The notes under the pieces were generated by a model that was given only the letters and a program-made list of their open reading frames with translations, was not told the DNA's origin and did not search any database. Position numbers and translations under genes: made by a program. This document shows positions 40,897 to 48,926 of a DNA stretch of 64,000 nucleotides, one piece after another. Numbering within the stretch: position 1 is the stretch's first letter; each line of letters starts with the position of its first letter. Location: the NCBI RefSeq assembly GCF_003856975.1, contig NZ_CP033107.1, positions 3,720,001 through 3,784,000 on the forward strand, written 5' to 3'. This DNA is from Plantibacter sp. PA-3-X8 (GTDB taxonomy: Bacteria; Actinomycetota; Actinomycetes; Actinomycetales; Microbacteriaceae).

Positions 40897-41484
40897 ATGG
40901 ATCTCCAGAGCCTCGCCGAACACGGACGTTGGACGACAGCCCCTGCGGCGGTGACGACGGAACCGGACGGTTCCCTGCTCGTCACCGCCGTCGAGGGCAG
41001 TGACGCCTGGCGGCACACCTCCTACGGTTTCGTCCACGACACGGAGCATGCGCTGATCGCGCCGATGCAGCGACGGGCGGCGATCGAGGTGTCGTTCGTC
41101 CTCGACGGCTCCGAGCAGTTCGATCAGGCCGGTGTGTTCCTCCGCGCCTCGGAATCGACGTGGATCAAGGCCGGGGTCGAGGTGTCCGACGGGGTCGCCC
41201 AGCTCGGCGCGGTCGTCACGCACGGCACCTCCGACTGGTCGGTGGCACCGGTCCCCGACTGGCTCGGACGAACGGTCACCGTGCGCGCGAGCCGCGACGG
41301 CGACGCCGTCACCGTGCGCGCCCGGGTGGACGACGAGGACTGGCGACTGGTCCGCGTCGCCCACCTCGACCCGGATGTCGACGTCGAGGCGGGACTCTTC
41401 TGCGCGGCCCCGACGCGGGCCGGCCTCACCGTGCGGTTCACCGCCGTCCGTCTCGGACCGCCGGACGACGCGCTCCACGGCTGA
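40897..41484 (+). CDS. DUF1349 family protein (concanavalin-like lectin fold)
   Basis: 195 residues from the ATG at 40897 (AGGATGG upstream); an ATG at 40879 is in frame but less well placed. Marks of DUF1349: AAIEVSFVLDGSEQFDQAGVF (in parts IEVSFVL and FDQAGVFLR), TWIKAGVEVSDG, TSDWSVAPVP and a C-terminal strand RVAHLDPDVDVEAGLFCAAP (in parts RVAHLD and VEAGLFCAAP). Such proteins adopt a beta-sandwich and may bind carbohydrates; no catalytic residues known. Its last 47 bases overlap the 3' end of the WYL regulator on the other strand. Confidence 0.82.
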   Translation: MDLQSLAEHGRWTTAPAAVTTEPDGSLLVTAVEGSDAWRHTSYGFVHDTEHALIAPMQRRAAIEVSFVLDGSEQFDQAGVFLRASESTWIKAGVEVSDGVAQLGAVVTHGTSDWSVAPVPDWLGRTVTVRASRDGDAVTVRARVDDEDWRLVRVAHLDPDVDVEAGLFCAAPTRAGLTVRFTAVRLGPPDDALHG

Positions 41485-42445
41485 CGGTCTGCGCGGTCGC
41501 GGCATTGCGCTCCGCGAGCTGCGCGAACGCGGTGACGAGCTCGGGCGGCTCGACGACGTCGATGGCGGTGTCGAAGCGGTTGAGGGAGGCGGCGAGCGCC
41601 ACCCACGACCAAGCCCCGGCGGTGTAGCGCGTGCGGTCCGGGCCGAGGGGCTCGGCGGTGCCGTCGCCCACGAACGGTCGGACCGCCTCGAACGGCAGGT
41701 GGAGCACGACGGTGCCGACACAGGGCCAGGCATCGGTCTGCTCGGATCCTTTGAACCTCGCCGCCACGAACGTCTGCACGTCTCCACCTGGCACCTCGCG
41801 CGGACGGAACCGCGGTCCGGGCGGCGTCCTCGGCACGATGCGGTCGGCGCGGAAGATCCGCCAGTCGTCGCGGTCGAGGTCCCAGGCCACGAAATACCAG
41901 CGCCCCTGGGAGGTGACCAGGTGGTGTGGCTCGACGCGCCGAGGGGGTTCCGGATCATCGTCGGATCGCCCGAACCGGAGCACCTCCCGCGCGCGGATGG
42001 CCGCGGACAGCGCGAGGAGGACCGGCACGGCCACCTGGGGCGTCGGTCCGTCGCCGGCTCGGGGCACTGAGGCGACGTCGAGGGCGTCGAGTCGATGCCG
42101 CAGCCGCGACGGCAGGACCTGTCTCACGGTCGTCAGTGCTCGGAGCGCGGGCTCCTCGAATCCGGATCCCGCGACGGCCGTGGTCTGGAGGGCGATGGCG
42201 AGCGCGACGATCTGCTCGTCATCGAAGAGCAGCGGCGGGAGTTCGCTCCCGGCGTCGAGGTGGTACCCGCCGTCCGGCCCCATCGTGGCCTCGATGCGAT
42301 ACCCCATCTCGCGGAGCCGGTCGACGTCGCGGCGGATCGTTCGGTGGCTGACGTCCAGCCGGTCGGCGAGCAGGGCACCCGGCCAGTCGCGCCGCGCCTG
42401 CAGGAGCGAGAGCAACTGCAGGAGTCTGGAGGTGGGTGAGGCCAT
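41438..42445 (-). CDS. HTH-WYL transcriptional regulator
   Basis: 335 residues. An N-terminal DeoR-like HTH (ADRLDVSHRTIRRDVDRLRE) is followed by a WYL domain (RWYFVAWDLDRDDWRIFRADRI, in parts RWYFVAWD and WRIFRADR) and a WCX C-terminal region. The domain order is HTH_11-WYL-WCX as in actinobacterial PafBC-like and YafY-like regulators. Start at 42445 because the HTH begins soon after. It is divergent from the VOC gene at 42544 and its target is probably that gene. The extreme C-terminus overlaps DUF1349 tail to tail. Confidence 0.87.
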   Translation of the reverse strand: MASPTSRLLQLLSLLQARRDWPGALLADRLDVSHRTIRRDVDRLREMGYRIEATMGPDGGYHLDAGSELPPLLFDDEQIVALAIALQTTAVAGSGFEEPALRALTTVRQVLPSRLRHRLDALDVASVPRAGDGPTPQVAVPVLLALSAAIRAREVLRFGRSDDDPEPPRRVEPHHLVTSQGRWYFVAWDLDRDDWRIFRADRIVPRTPPGPRFRPREVPGGDVQTFVAARFKGSEQTDAWPCVGTVVLHLPFEAVRPFVGDGTAEPLGPDRTRYTAGAWSWVALAASLNRFDTAIDVVEPPELVTAFAQLAERNAATAQTVSRGARRPAVRDGRR

Positions 42446-42543
42446 GGTGCGAGCGTAGTCCGAGTGCAGGACATGATCTGTCCTAGACGCCTGGGACAGT
42501 GGTGCTCGACCGGGAGGAGCCCGGCACGACTCGAGGAGCACGC

Positions 42544-43002
42544 ATGAGCATCACGACCACGACCCACCTCAACTTCCAGGGCGACGCCCGCGCTGCGCTG
42601 GAGTTCTACCAGTCCGTCTTCGGCGGGCGGACGACGATCGCGAGCTACAGCGACTTCGGGATGCCGAAGGACGCCCCGGGCGCCGACCTGGTCGTCTTCG
42701 GTCAGATCGAATCCGAGGACGGCTTCCGGGTGATGGCGTACGACAGCCCCGGAGCTCCGGCGGCGTCACTGACCGGCACCGGAACGACCCGCCGCGAGCA
42801 CGGGACGACGGTCACCGAGCAGTCCTGCTTCGTCGCGGTGCGTGGCGAGACGCTCGCGGAGGTCGAGGTGTTCTGGAACCGACTCGTCGTCGGAGGTTCG
42901 GTCGTCGAGGAGCTCGCCGCATCCGCCTGGAGCCCCGGCTTCGGCATGGTGACCGACCGGTTCGGTGTCACATGGGTGCTCGACGTCGCGGCGGCCGGCT
43001 GA
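42544..43002 (+). CDS. VOC-family (PhnB-like) protein
   Basis: 152 residues: HLNFQGDARAALEFYQSVFG at the N-terminus is the PhnB/3-demethylubiquinone-type glyoxalase fold, with FVAVRGETLAEVEVFWNRL as the second module and FGMVTDRFGVTWVLDV at the end. PhnB-like VOC proteins lack assigned reactions; metal ligands are not obvious. Upstream, TGGGACAG and CAGGACATG (both near 42460-42500) may belong to the promoter shared with the WYL regulator. Confidence 0.85.
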   Translation: MSITTTTHLNFQGDARAALEFYQSVFGGRTTIASYSDFGMPKDAPGADLVVFGQIESEDGFRVMAYDSPGAPAASLTGTGTTRREHGTTVTEQSCFVAVRGETLAEVEVFWNRLVVGGSVVEELAASAWSPGFGMVTDRFGVTWVLDVAAAG

Positions 43003-43031
43003 GGCGTCCACGCACGTCCTGTGAGATGGAG

Positions 43032-43070
43032 AACGGGCCGGTGCGGACATCTCGTCCGCGCCGGCCCGTT
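43032..43070. terminator. Bidirectional hairpin terminator
   Basis: AACGGGCCGGTGCGGAC and GTCCGCGCCGGCCCGTT form a 17-base-pair stem (one G-T pair) around a 5-base loop, midway between the convergent VOC (stop 43002) and DUF805 (stop 43090) genes. Confidence 0.78.
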
Positions 43071-43089
43071 CCGGTCGTCAGGTTGCGAC

Positions 43090-43680
43090 TCAGCGCACCG
43101 TGTCGAACCGCTGACCCTCTGGCTTCGATGGCAGGAGGACGAGGACGAACAGGATGAGGCCACCGACCGACGGGATGAGCGAGAGGAAGTAGAACGGGCC
43201 GGGGAAGTTGGCGTCGTGCAGGCGGCGCCAGGCGAGGGCCAGGTTCGGGACGATGGTCGCCAGCCCGATGAGGCAGAGGAGCACGAAGCCCGTCAGGATC
43301 AGCGGAGCAGCCTCGGGGATCTCGAGGATGCCGGGCTGGGTGTAGTACGTCCGTGCGCCCGGGCTACTGTCGAACACGACGGCCTCGCGCTGCGCGGCAG
43401 CCGACGTCGCGCCGATCAGGAAGCCCGTGAAGAAGAGGATGTTCGGGATGAGCGCGACGAGGAAGACGAACAGCGTGGCCCACCAGTACTCGCTCCGCGA
43501 GGCGCGGCCGGTGAAGGTCGCGTACTTGCGGAGGTAGCGCTTGATGGCCTGCGGGAAGGTCGCCCCGTACAGCGGGAGCGTCAGATCCTCCGGGGAGGCG
43601 GCGCCGCGGATCGGAGCGGGCGCGTACGGCTGCCCGTACGCCGGCGTCGCGGGGTATTCAGGGGTGGTGTTGGAACTCAT
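43090..43680 (-). CDS. DUF805 family membrane protein
   Basis: 196 residues. A Pro/Tyr-rich cytoplasmic lead (TPAYGQPYAPAP) is followed by the DUF805 core: KYATFTGRASRSEYWWATLF, three to four membrane helices, and WRRLHDANFPGPFYF, the family signature RRLHD. Function is unknown; such proteins are small inner-membrane proteins (YhaH-like). Start at 43680 is used because longer frames pass through the upstream control region. REP repeats occupy its upstream side. Confidence 0.85.
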   Translation of the reverse strand: MSSNTTPEYPATPAYGQPYAPAPIRGAASPEDLTLPLYGATFPQAIKRYLRKYATFTGRASRSEYWWATLFVFLVALIPNILFFTGFLIGATSAAAQREAVVFDSSPGARTYYTQPGILEIPEAAPLILTGFVLLCLIGLATIVPNLALAWRRLHDANFPGPFYFLSLIPSVGGLILFVLVLLPSKPEGQRFDTVR

Positions 43681-43865
43681 GGTGTCTTTCGATCGAGGTA
43701 CACGGTACTGAGATCCTGGCATAACACATGACCACTCAAGAACAACTTGCGCCACCGACTGACTTCGGGCATGCTCCGCGGCATTTCGATGATCCCTCTA
43801 CCGACCCCTGAGTGGCCCCTCCGATCACTGAGCACTCCCCTCTGGCGCCCGAGCACCCCCCCCCC

Positions 43866-43985
43866 GGTCCCTGAGCCTGTCGAAGGGCAAACGAGGAACC
43901 TCTCGCTCCGGCGACCCTCTCCCGGTCCCTGAGCAACCCCCTCCGGTCCCTGAGCAACCTCCTCCGGTCCCTGAGCTTGTCGAAG
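43866..43985. repeat. REP-type elements, same-orientation cluster
   Basis: GGTCCCTGAG starts at 43866, 43924, 43944 and 43964. The first and last extend to the full element (CCTGTCGAAGGG / CTTGTCGAAGGG); the last three are a 20-base tandem (GGTCCCTGAGCAACCCCCTCC type). All point the same way, unlike the inverted pairs at 3578 and 4197. It sits 75-190 bases before the HNH gene; the remaining 379-base gap 43681-44059 holds no gene. Confidence 0.9.
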
Positions 43986-44059
43986 GGCACACGAGGAAAC
44001 TTCCACAACCAACTCGACTCGGCATCTGGAATGTCAGTGGTCCATGATGGACTTGTTCC

Positions 44060-45331
44060 ATGACCGAGACCACCCCAACCGCGACCCGCGCAGGCGACGA
44101 GTACGCCGCGCAGCTCGCGGAGTTCTCGGACGAGTGGACTGAGATCCACCGGCAACAAGCCGTCCTGGACGCACGGAAGGCGCGCCTCCTGGCCCGCTCC
44201 GCCGCCTACGCGGACGCCTTCGCGGACGCCACGGTCCCGGCCATCTTCCCGCCGGCCGAGCGTCAGGCCCTCTCCCGCCGGTCGACCTGTGCAGCCCTCG
44301 CCATGGCGACCCGAATACCGGAACGGACGATCCAGCGTGCGACCAACGACGCCGAACGTCTCGTCAACGAGGCACCAGCCGTGCTCGCATCGCTGGAGGC
44401 AGGCCGTATCTCGGCGCGGCATGCGCAAGCGATCACCGACCAGCTCTGCGACGTCCCGACCACGGGCCGGGCAGTGTTCCTCGAGCAAGTCCTTCGCGAG
44501 GCGGAGCGCATGACCGCCGCAGGACTCAAGAACCGCGCTCGCGTGCTCCGCGAACGACTCCACCCCGAGTCCATTACCGCCCGAGCGGTCCGCTCCGAGG
44601 CTGACCGCCGCGTCGAGTTCGAGCCAGCAGCGGACGGCATGGCGTGGGTGCACCTGTTCACCACGGCACCGATCGCGCAGGGCATCATCGAGCGCGTCGA
44701 AGCAGCGGCGGCGGAGTCGCGCGCTGCCGGCGACACCCGCACGTGCGCACAACTGCAAGCCGACGCCCTGGCAGCACTCGCCCTCACCGGCGTGACCCCG
44801 GACGACGTGATGTCGAGCCCGGTGCTCCCGCATCCCATCGAAGTGCAGGAGCACATCAAGCCCACGGTGCAGATCACGGTCCCGGCGCTCAGCATGGCGG
44901 GCGTGAGCGATGCCCCGGCGATGCTCGACGGGTACGGCCCGATCGACCCCGAGACCGCGGCTCGCATCGCGGTGAACGCACCAAGCTTCACCAGGATCCT
45001 CGTCCAGCCGGAAACCGGCGCCGTCCTCTCCGTCGGGCGGAATCAATACCGGGTCCCGGCCGACCTGCAACGCGCGGTCCGCCTCCGGGACGGCACCTGT
45101 CGCGCACCAGGCTGCGGCAGGCGAGCCAGAGCCTGCGACCTCGACCACTCGGTCGCGTGGGAAGACGGCGGCACCACAGATGTCGGCAATCTCGCCTGCC
45201 TCTGCCGACATCACCACCGCTTGAAGCACCTCCCCGGGTGGGACCTCGAGCATCGGCCTGGCGGGGTCCTCGACTGGACGACACCCGACGGGAAGCAGTA
45301 TCGGACCGAACCGGACCCCGCACCGTTCTGA
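44060..45331 (+). CDS. DUF222-HNH endonuclease-like protein (13E12-type)
   Basis: 423 residues. The N-terminal two-thirds is DUF222 (helical, with RIPERTIQRATNDAERLV and ISARHAQAITDQL), and the C-terminus is an HNH module: RLRDGTCRAPGCGRRARACD (in parts RLRDGTCRAPGC), DLDHSVAWEDGG, and NLACLCRHHHRLKH. Cys pairs and His residues needed for the zinc and the catalytic metal are present. This is the family of the mycobacterial 13E12 repeat proteins, which are multicopy in actinobacteria and of unproven function. Both flanks carry REP elements, as with the two GIY-YIG genes near the left end. Confidence 0.87.
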   Translation: MTETTPTATRAGDEYAAQLAEFSDEWTEIHRQQAVLDARKARLLARSAAYADAFADATVPAIFPPAERQALSRRSTCAALAMATRIPERTIQRATNDAERLVNEAPAVLASLEAGRISARHAQAITDQLCDVPTTGRAVFLEQVLREAERMTAAGLKNRARVLRERLHPESITARAVRSEADRRVEFEPAADGMAWVHLFTTAPIAQGIIERVEAAAAESRAAGDTRTCAQLQADALAALALTGVTPDDVMSSPVLPHPIEVQEHIKPTVQITVPALSMAGVSDAPAMLDGYGPIDPETAARIAVNAPSFTRILVQPETGAVLSVGRNQYRVPADLQRAVRLRDGTCRAPGCGRRARACDLDHSVAWEDGGTTDVGNLACLCRHHHRLKHLPGWDLEHRPGGVLDWTTPDGKQYRTEPDPAPF

Positions 45332-45339
45332 CCGTTTCC

Positions 45340-45605
45340 GGTCCCTGGGCTGCGCCGCACTGAGCCTGTCGAAGTGTCGAAGGGTTCCTCGTGGGCACTT
45401 CGACAAGCTCAGCGACCGAGAAAGGTGTGCCCGAACCGTTTCGGTCCCTGAGCCTGTCGAAGGGTTCCTCGTGCGCACTTCGACAAGCTCAGCGACCGGG
45501 AAAGGTGCGCCCGGAACGACGAGGCGTCCTCGTGGACACTTCGACAAGCCCAGTGACCGGAGGAGGTTCACCGGGAACGCCTCGGTCCCTGAGCCTGTCG
45601 AAGGG
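45340..45605. repeat. REP-type cluster after the HNH gene
   Basis: Left arms of the type CCTGAGCCTGTCGAAGGG occur near 45360, 45450 and 45588, and right arms CACTTCGACAAGCTCAG(C) near 45403, 45477 and 45538; here the right arm ends GCGACCG instead of GGGACCG, so these copies belong to a diverged subfamily. The first unit contains an insertion (GTCGAAGTGTCGAAGGG). No gene is visible in 45332-45770. Confidence 0.85.
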
Positions 45606-45703
45606 CAGCCGGGTCGTGACACCTCAGTGAGCGGAAGAGGTCCACCCGGGGTGCTCCCGGCACCTCTGCCGGCCAGAGCGCGCTCCGAGCCGCACCACGT
45701 CCT

Positions 45704-45742
45704 GGAAAGCGCTTGCCGAGCGGGCGCTCGCACCGGTAACCT
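45704..45742 (+). promoter_or_regulatory. LacI-type operator and promoter of the BNR_4 gene
   Basis: GGAAAGCGCTTGCC (45704-45717) is a near-perfect LacI/CcpA-style palindrome with core AAGCGCTT. It overlaps a promoter TTGCCG (45713-45718), 18-base spacer, TAACCT (45737-45742), placing the gene under carbohydrate-responsive repression. No lacI gene is adjacent. Confidence 0.6.
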
Positions 45743-45770
45743 CGTCCGGAACCCCACCCGGAAGGTCGCG

Positions 45771-47114
45771 ATGCTGCGCCGAAACGACACCTCCACCACG
45801 CCGATCGTCGTCAACGACAACGCCGCCTGGTGCTGGTTCCAGGACGAGCGCGCACTCGTCGATCCGACCTCGAACCTCCTCGTCGTCGGCTCGATCGCGT
45901 CAACGGGCGGCGTCGACGGCGAGCAGCGCGGCGGCAACGTCGAGGTCACCGTCGTCGACCTCAGCACCGGCACCGCCGACGTCGTCGTCCTGCACGAACG
46001 TCTGGAGTCCGACGACCACGACGTCCCGGCCCTCTGGCGGCGGCGCGACGGGCGCTGGCTCGCGATGTACACCCGTCACAAGACCGACGACCTCACCCGC
46101 TGGCGCATCAGCGAACCACACGACCCACGCCACTGGGGGCCCGAGCACACGTTCGACTGGAGCGCCTACACGGGCGGACTCGGCGTGACGTACTCGAACC
46201 TCCACGAACTCGACGGCCGCCTGTACTGCTTCGCCCGCGCCGTCAACGACGACCAGTGCGCGCTCGTGTCGGACGACGACGGCGACACCTGGAGCTACGC
46301 CGGCAAGCTGTTCACCCGACCGAAGGTCGGCTACGTCAACGGCTACACGCGCTACGCCTCCTCCCCCGGGCGCATCGACCTCATCACCACCGACCACCAC
46401 CCACGCGACTACGACAACAGCGTCTACCACGGCTTCCTCGACGCCGACGGGCTCCACCGAACCGACGGTGCCGTCGTCGACCCGCATCCGTTGCGTGGCG
46501 ACGCACCATCGCAGGTCGAGCTCACCACCCTCGTCGCCGCCGGATCACGAATGCCCGACGGCGGTAGCTGGGCCGGCGACCTGCTCTCCCACTGCTGGAC
46601 CGTCGACGTGCGACGAGCCCCCGACGGCACCGTGGCCGCCGTCGTCTCCGCCCGCGCCGACGACGGACCAGCGCATCCGGACGCGGCGGCCGAACGACTC
46701 CGGCCCGTCCTGGACCACCGGTTCCTGTTCGCCCGCCTGACGCCCGGCGGCTCCTGGCAGGTACACCCACTCGCCCTCGCCGGCCCCGGACTCCTCCCGC
46801 ACGAGCAGGACTACACCGGACTCGCCACCATCGACCCGGACGACCTCGACTCGCTCTACGTCTCGACGCCGATCGATCCCCGAGACGACCAACCGCTCGC
46901 CCACCACGAGATCTTCCACGGTCGCACCGACGACGACGGGGCGACCTGGGCCTGGACGCCGGTCACGGAACGCTCGGACATCGACAACCTGCGGCCGATC
47001 GTCGCGCCCGGCGACCCCTCGACCGTCTCGCTCCTCTGGTTCCGCGGGGACATGGCGAGCTCGCAGGACTACCGGTGCGAGGCCGTCCTGCTCCGGCTGC
47101 CGCGCACCGGGTGA
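45771..47114 (+). CDS. BNR_4 repeat-containing protein (putative polysaccharide-active enzyme)
   Basis: 447 residues, GGAAGG site before the ATG. The sequence is a beta-propeller of the BNR_4 group: AAWCWFQDERALVDP near residue 20, DDHDVPALWRRRDGRWLAMYTRH (in parts HDVPALW and WLAMYTRH), VTYSNLHEL, DGDTWSYAGKLF and TDHHPRDYDNSVYHG (in parts). Relatives include ulvan lyase-type and other putative carbohydrate-active proteins, often annotated only as 'BNR repeat'. No signal peptide is present, which argues for an intracellular oligosaccharide as substrate. A LacI-type operator upstream supports a sugar role. Confidence 0.8.
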   Translation: MLRRNDTSTTPIVVNDNAAWCWFQDERALVDPTSNLLVVGSIASTGGVDGEQRGGNVEVTVVDLSTGTADVVVLHERLESDDHDVPALWRRRDGRWLAMYTRHKTDDLTRWRISEPHDPRHWGPEHTFDWSAYTGGLGVTYSNLHELDGRLYCFARAVNDDQCALVSDDDGDTWSYAGKLFTRPKVGYVNGYTRYASSPGRIDLITTDHHPRDYDNSVYHGFLDADGLHRTDGAVVDPHPLRGDAPSQVELTTLVAAGSRMPDGGSWAGDLLSHCWTVDVRRAPDGTVAAVVSARADDGPAHPDAAAERLRPVLDHRFLFARLTPGGSWQVHPLALAGPGLLPHEQDYTGLATIDPDDLDSLYVSTPIDPRDDQPLAHHEIFHGRTDDDGATWAWTPVTERSDIDNLRPIVAPGDPSTVSLLWFRGDMASSQDYRCEAVLLRLPRTG

Positions 47115-47121
47115 CGACCAG

Positions 47122-47433
47122 TCACTCGGGCCAGGACACCTCGCCGCTGAAGTCCGGGTGCTTGCGGAGGTAGGCCTGGATGAAGGGGCAGTACGGCACG
47201 ATCGTCAGTCCTCGCTCGACCGCATCGTCGAGCGCCGCGGCGGCGAGGACGCTGCCGAGCCCCTGCCCACCGAAGTCCGGATCGATCTCGGTGTGGGTGA
47301 AGAGGATGCGACCCGGTTCCTCCCGGTACCCGGCGATCCCTGCGACGCGCTCCCCCACGAGGATCTCGTACTCGTGACGCTCGTCGTTGCGGACGACCTG
47401 CGGGCCGTCCTCGGGTGTGCTCGATGTCGACAT
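47122..47433 (-). CDS. Small GNAT-like N-acetyltransferase (NATD1 type)
   Basis: 103 residues from the ATG at 47433. The NATD1/YidJ-like minimal acetyltransferase fold is indicated by FTHTEIDPDFGGQGLGSVLA, the acetyl-CoA loop being GGQGLGS, and the C-terminal VPYCPFIQAYLRKHPDF (in parts CPFIQAYLRKHPDF). Substrate unknown. It ends seven bases from the convergent BNR gene. Confidence 0.85.
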   Translation of the reverse strand: MSTSSTPEDGPQVVRNDERHEYEILVGERVAGIAGYREEPGRILFTHTEIDPDFGGQGLGSVLAAAALDDAVERGLTIVPYCPFIQAYLRKHPDFSGEVSWPE

Positions 47434-47508
47434 CGGGGCTCCCTTCCGTTCGTCCCCCACTGTACGTCGAGCGATCCGTCATGTGCTGTTTACGCAGCGG
47501 CCGATTCC

Positions 47509-47557
47509 GCAACGTGCCGGAAACACGCGCACAGGCCATCGGAAACACGCCGGTGTC
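47509..47557 (+). promoter_or_regulatory. Putative GlnR box upstream of amt
   Basis: GCAAC-N6-GAAAC (47509-47524) and GAAAC-N6-GTGTC (47542-47557) are spaced so that the two GAAAC motifs are exactly 22 bases apart, the spacing of actinobacterial GlnR a/b sites (gTnAc-N6-GaAAc, repeated). The intermediate half-site is degenerate. Nitrogen control of the ammonium transporter is inferred. Confidence 0.45.
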
Positions 47558-47611
47558 ACGCTGGGCGCACCCGACGCGCTCCAGCCGCGTCCCTGCGGAG
47601 AGGCACCTCGA

Positions 47612-48880
47612 ATGGATCAAGGAAACACAGCGTTCATCCTGATATCAGCGGCACTCGTGCTGCTCATGACACCAGGGCTCGCGTTCTTCTACGGCGGCCT
47701 GGTCAAGGCGAAGAGCGTCATCAGCATGATGATGATGAGCTTCGGCGCACTCGGCCTCATCGGCGTCCTCTGGGTGCTCTACGGGTACGCGATCGCGTTC
47801 CCCGGCTCCGAAGGCACCGTCGCCCCCTGGGCGATCGACACCGGGAACATCGGCCTGACCGCCGCCCTCGAGACGCCTGAGGGAGCGGCCTACCCGCCAC
47901 TCGCCTTCGTCGCCTTCCAGGCCACCTTCGCGATCATCACCGTCGCCCTCGTCTCCGGCGCCATCGCCGACCGCGCGAAGTTCGGCTCCTGGATGATCTT
48001 CGCCGGCATCTGGGCGACCGTCGTCTACTTCCCCGTCGCGAGCTGGGTGTTCAACTTCGGCCTCGCCGACGACGGCAGCTTCGCCTACGGCGGTTGGATC
48101 ACGCACGGCCTGCAGGACGTCTTCGGCGTCGGCGTCATCGACTTCGCCGGTGGCACCGCGGTCCACATCAACGCCGGTGCTGCAGCCCTCGCCCTCGCGC
48201 TCGTCCTCGGCCGCCGCGTCGGATTCAAGAAGGGCGTCCACATCCCCCACAACCCGCCGTTCGTCCTCCTCGGCGCCGGTCTGCTCTGGTTCGGCTGGTT
48301 CGGCTTCAACGCCGGTTCGGAACTGGCGGCCGACGGCACCGCGGCACTCGTGTTCGTCAACACCATCGCGGCCCCGGCAGCAGCCCTGCTCGCCTGGCTC
48401 GTCGTCGAGAAGATCAAGGACGGCAAGCCGACCTCCGTCGGTGCCGCGTCGGGTGCCGTCGCCGGTCTCGTCGCGATCACTCCGGCGTGCGGTTCGCTGC
48501 ACCCGATCTGGGCCATCGTCCTCGGCCTCGTCGCCGGTGTCGTGTGTGCCCTCGCCATCGAGCTGAAGTTCAAGCTCGGCTTCGACGACTCGCTCGACGT
48601 CGTGGGCATCCACCTCGTCGGCGGCCTCATCGGCACCCTGTACCTCGGCTTCTTCGCCAACGGCACCGGCCTCTTCATGGGTGGTGACGCTTCGCAGCTG
48701 CTCGTCCAGGCGATCGCCGCGTTCGCCGTCCTCATCTACTCCTTCGTGCTCGCCTTCATCATCGGCTTCGCGATCGAGAAGACGATCGGCTTCCGCGTGA
48801 AGAACGAGGACGAGATCGCCGGCATCGACACCGTGGTCCACGGTGAAGAGGGATACGTCCTGGTCGACACCAAGGCCTGA
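47612..48880 (+). CDS. amt: Ammonium transporter (Amt/AmtB)
   Basis: 422 residues with eleven membrane helices; the ATG at 47612 begins MDQGNTAFILISAALVLLM. Typical elements: TPGLAFFYGGLVKAKS, FAGGTAVHINAG with the first pore His, WFGWFGFNAGSEL, TPACGSLHPIW and GIHLVGGLIG with the second pore His. It conducts ammonium/ammonia across the cytoplasmic membrane. No glnK or glnD follows, which differs from the common actinobacterial amt-glnK-glnD order. GlnR-like half-sites lie 55-100 bases upstream. Confidence 0.93.
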   Translation: MDQGNTAFILISAALVLLMTPGLAFFYGGLVKAKSVISMMMMSFGALGLIGVLWVLYGYAIAFPGSEGTVAPWAIDTGNIGLTAALETPEGAAYPPLAFVAFQATFAIITVALVSGAIADRAKFGSWMIFAGIWATVVYFPVASWVFNFGLADDGSFAYGGWITHGLQDVFGVGVIDFAGGTAVHINAGAAALALALVLGRRVGFKKGVHIPHNPPFVLLGAGLLWFGWFGFNAGSELAADGTAALVFVNTIAAPAAALLAWLVVEKIKDGKPTSVGAASGAVAGLVAITPACGSLHPIWAIVLGLVAGVVCALAIELKFKLGFDDSLDVVGIHLVGGLIGTLYLGFFANGTGLFMGGDASQLLVQAIAAFAVLIYSFVLAFIIGFAIEKTIGFRVKNEDEIAGIDTVVHGEEGYVLVDTKA

Positions 48881-48926
48881 TCCACCGGCCTGAACGACCT
48901 GCCCGACCCGACCCGACGAGGACGAG

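Noticed and set aside
43736..46072. A 778-residue minus-strand open frame spanning the REP cluster and the HNH gene
   Set aside because: It is antisense to the clearly coding DUF222-HNH gene and BNR gene and contains repeat-derived peptides; high GC keeps antisense frames open.
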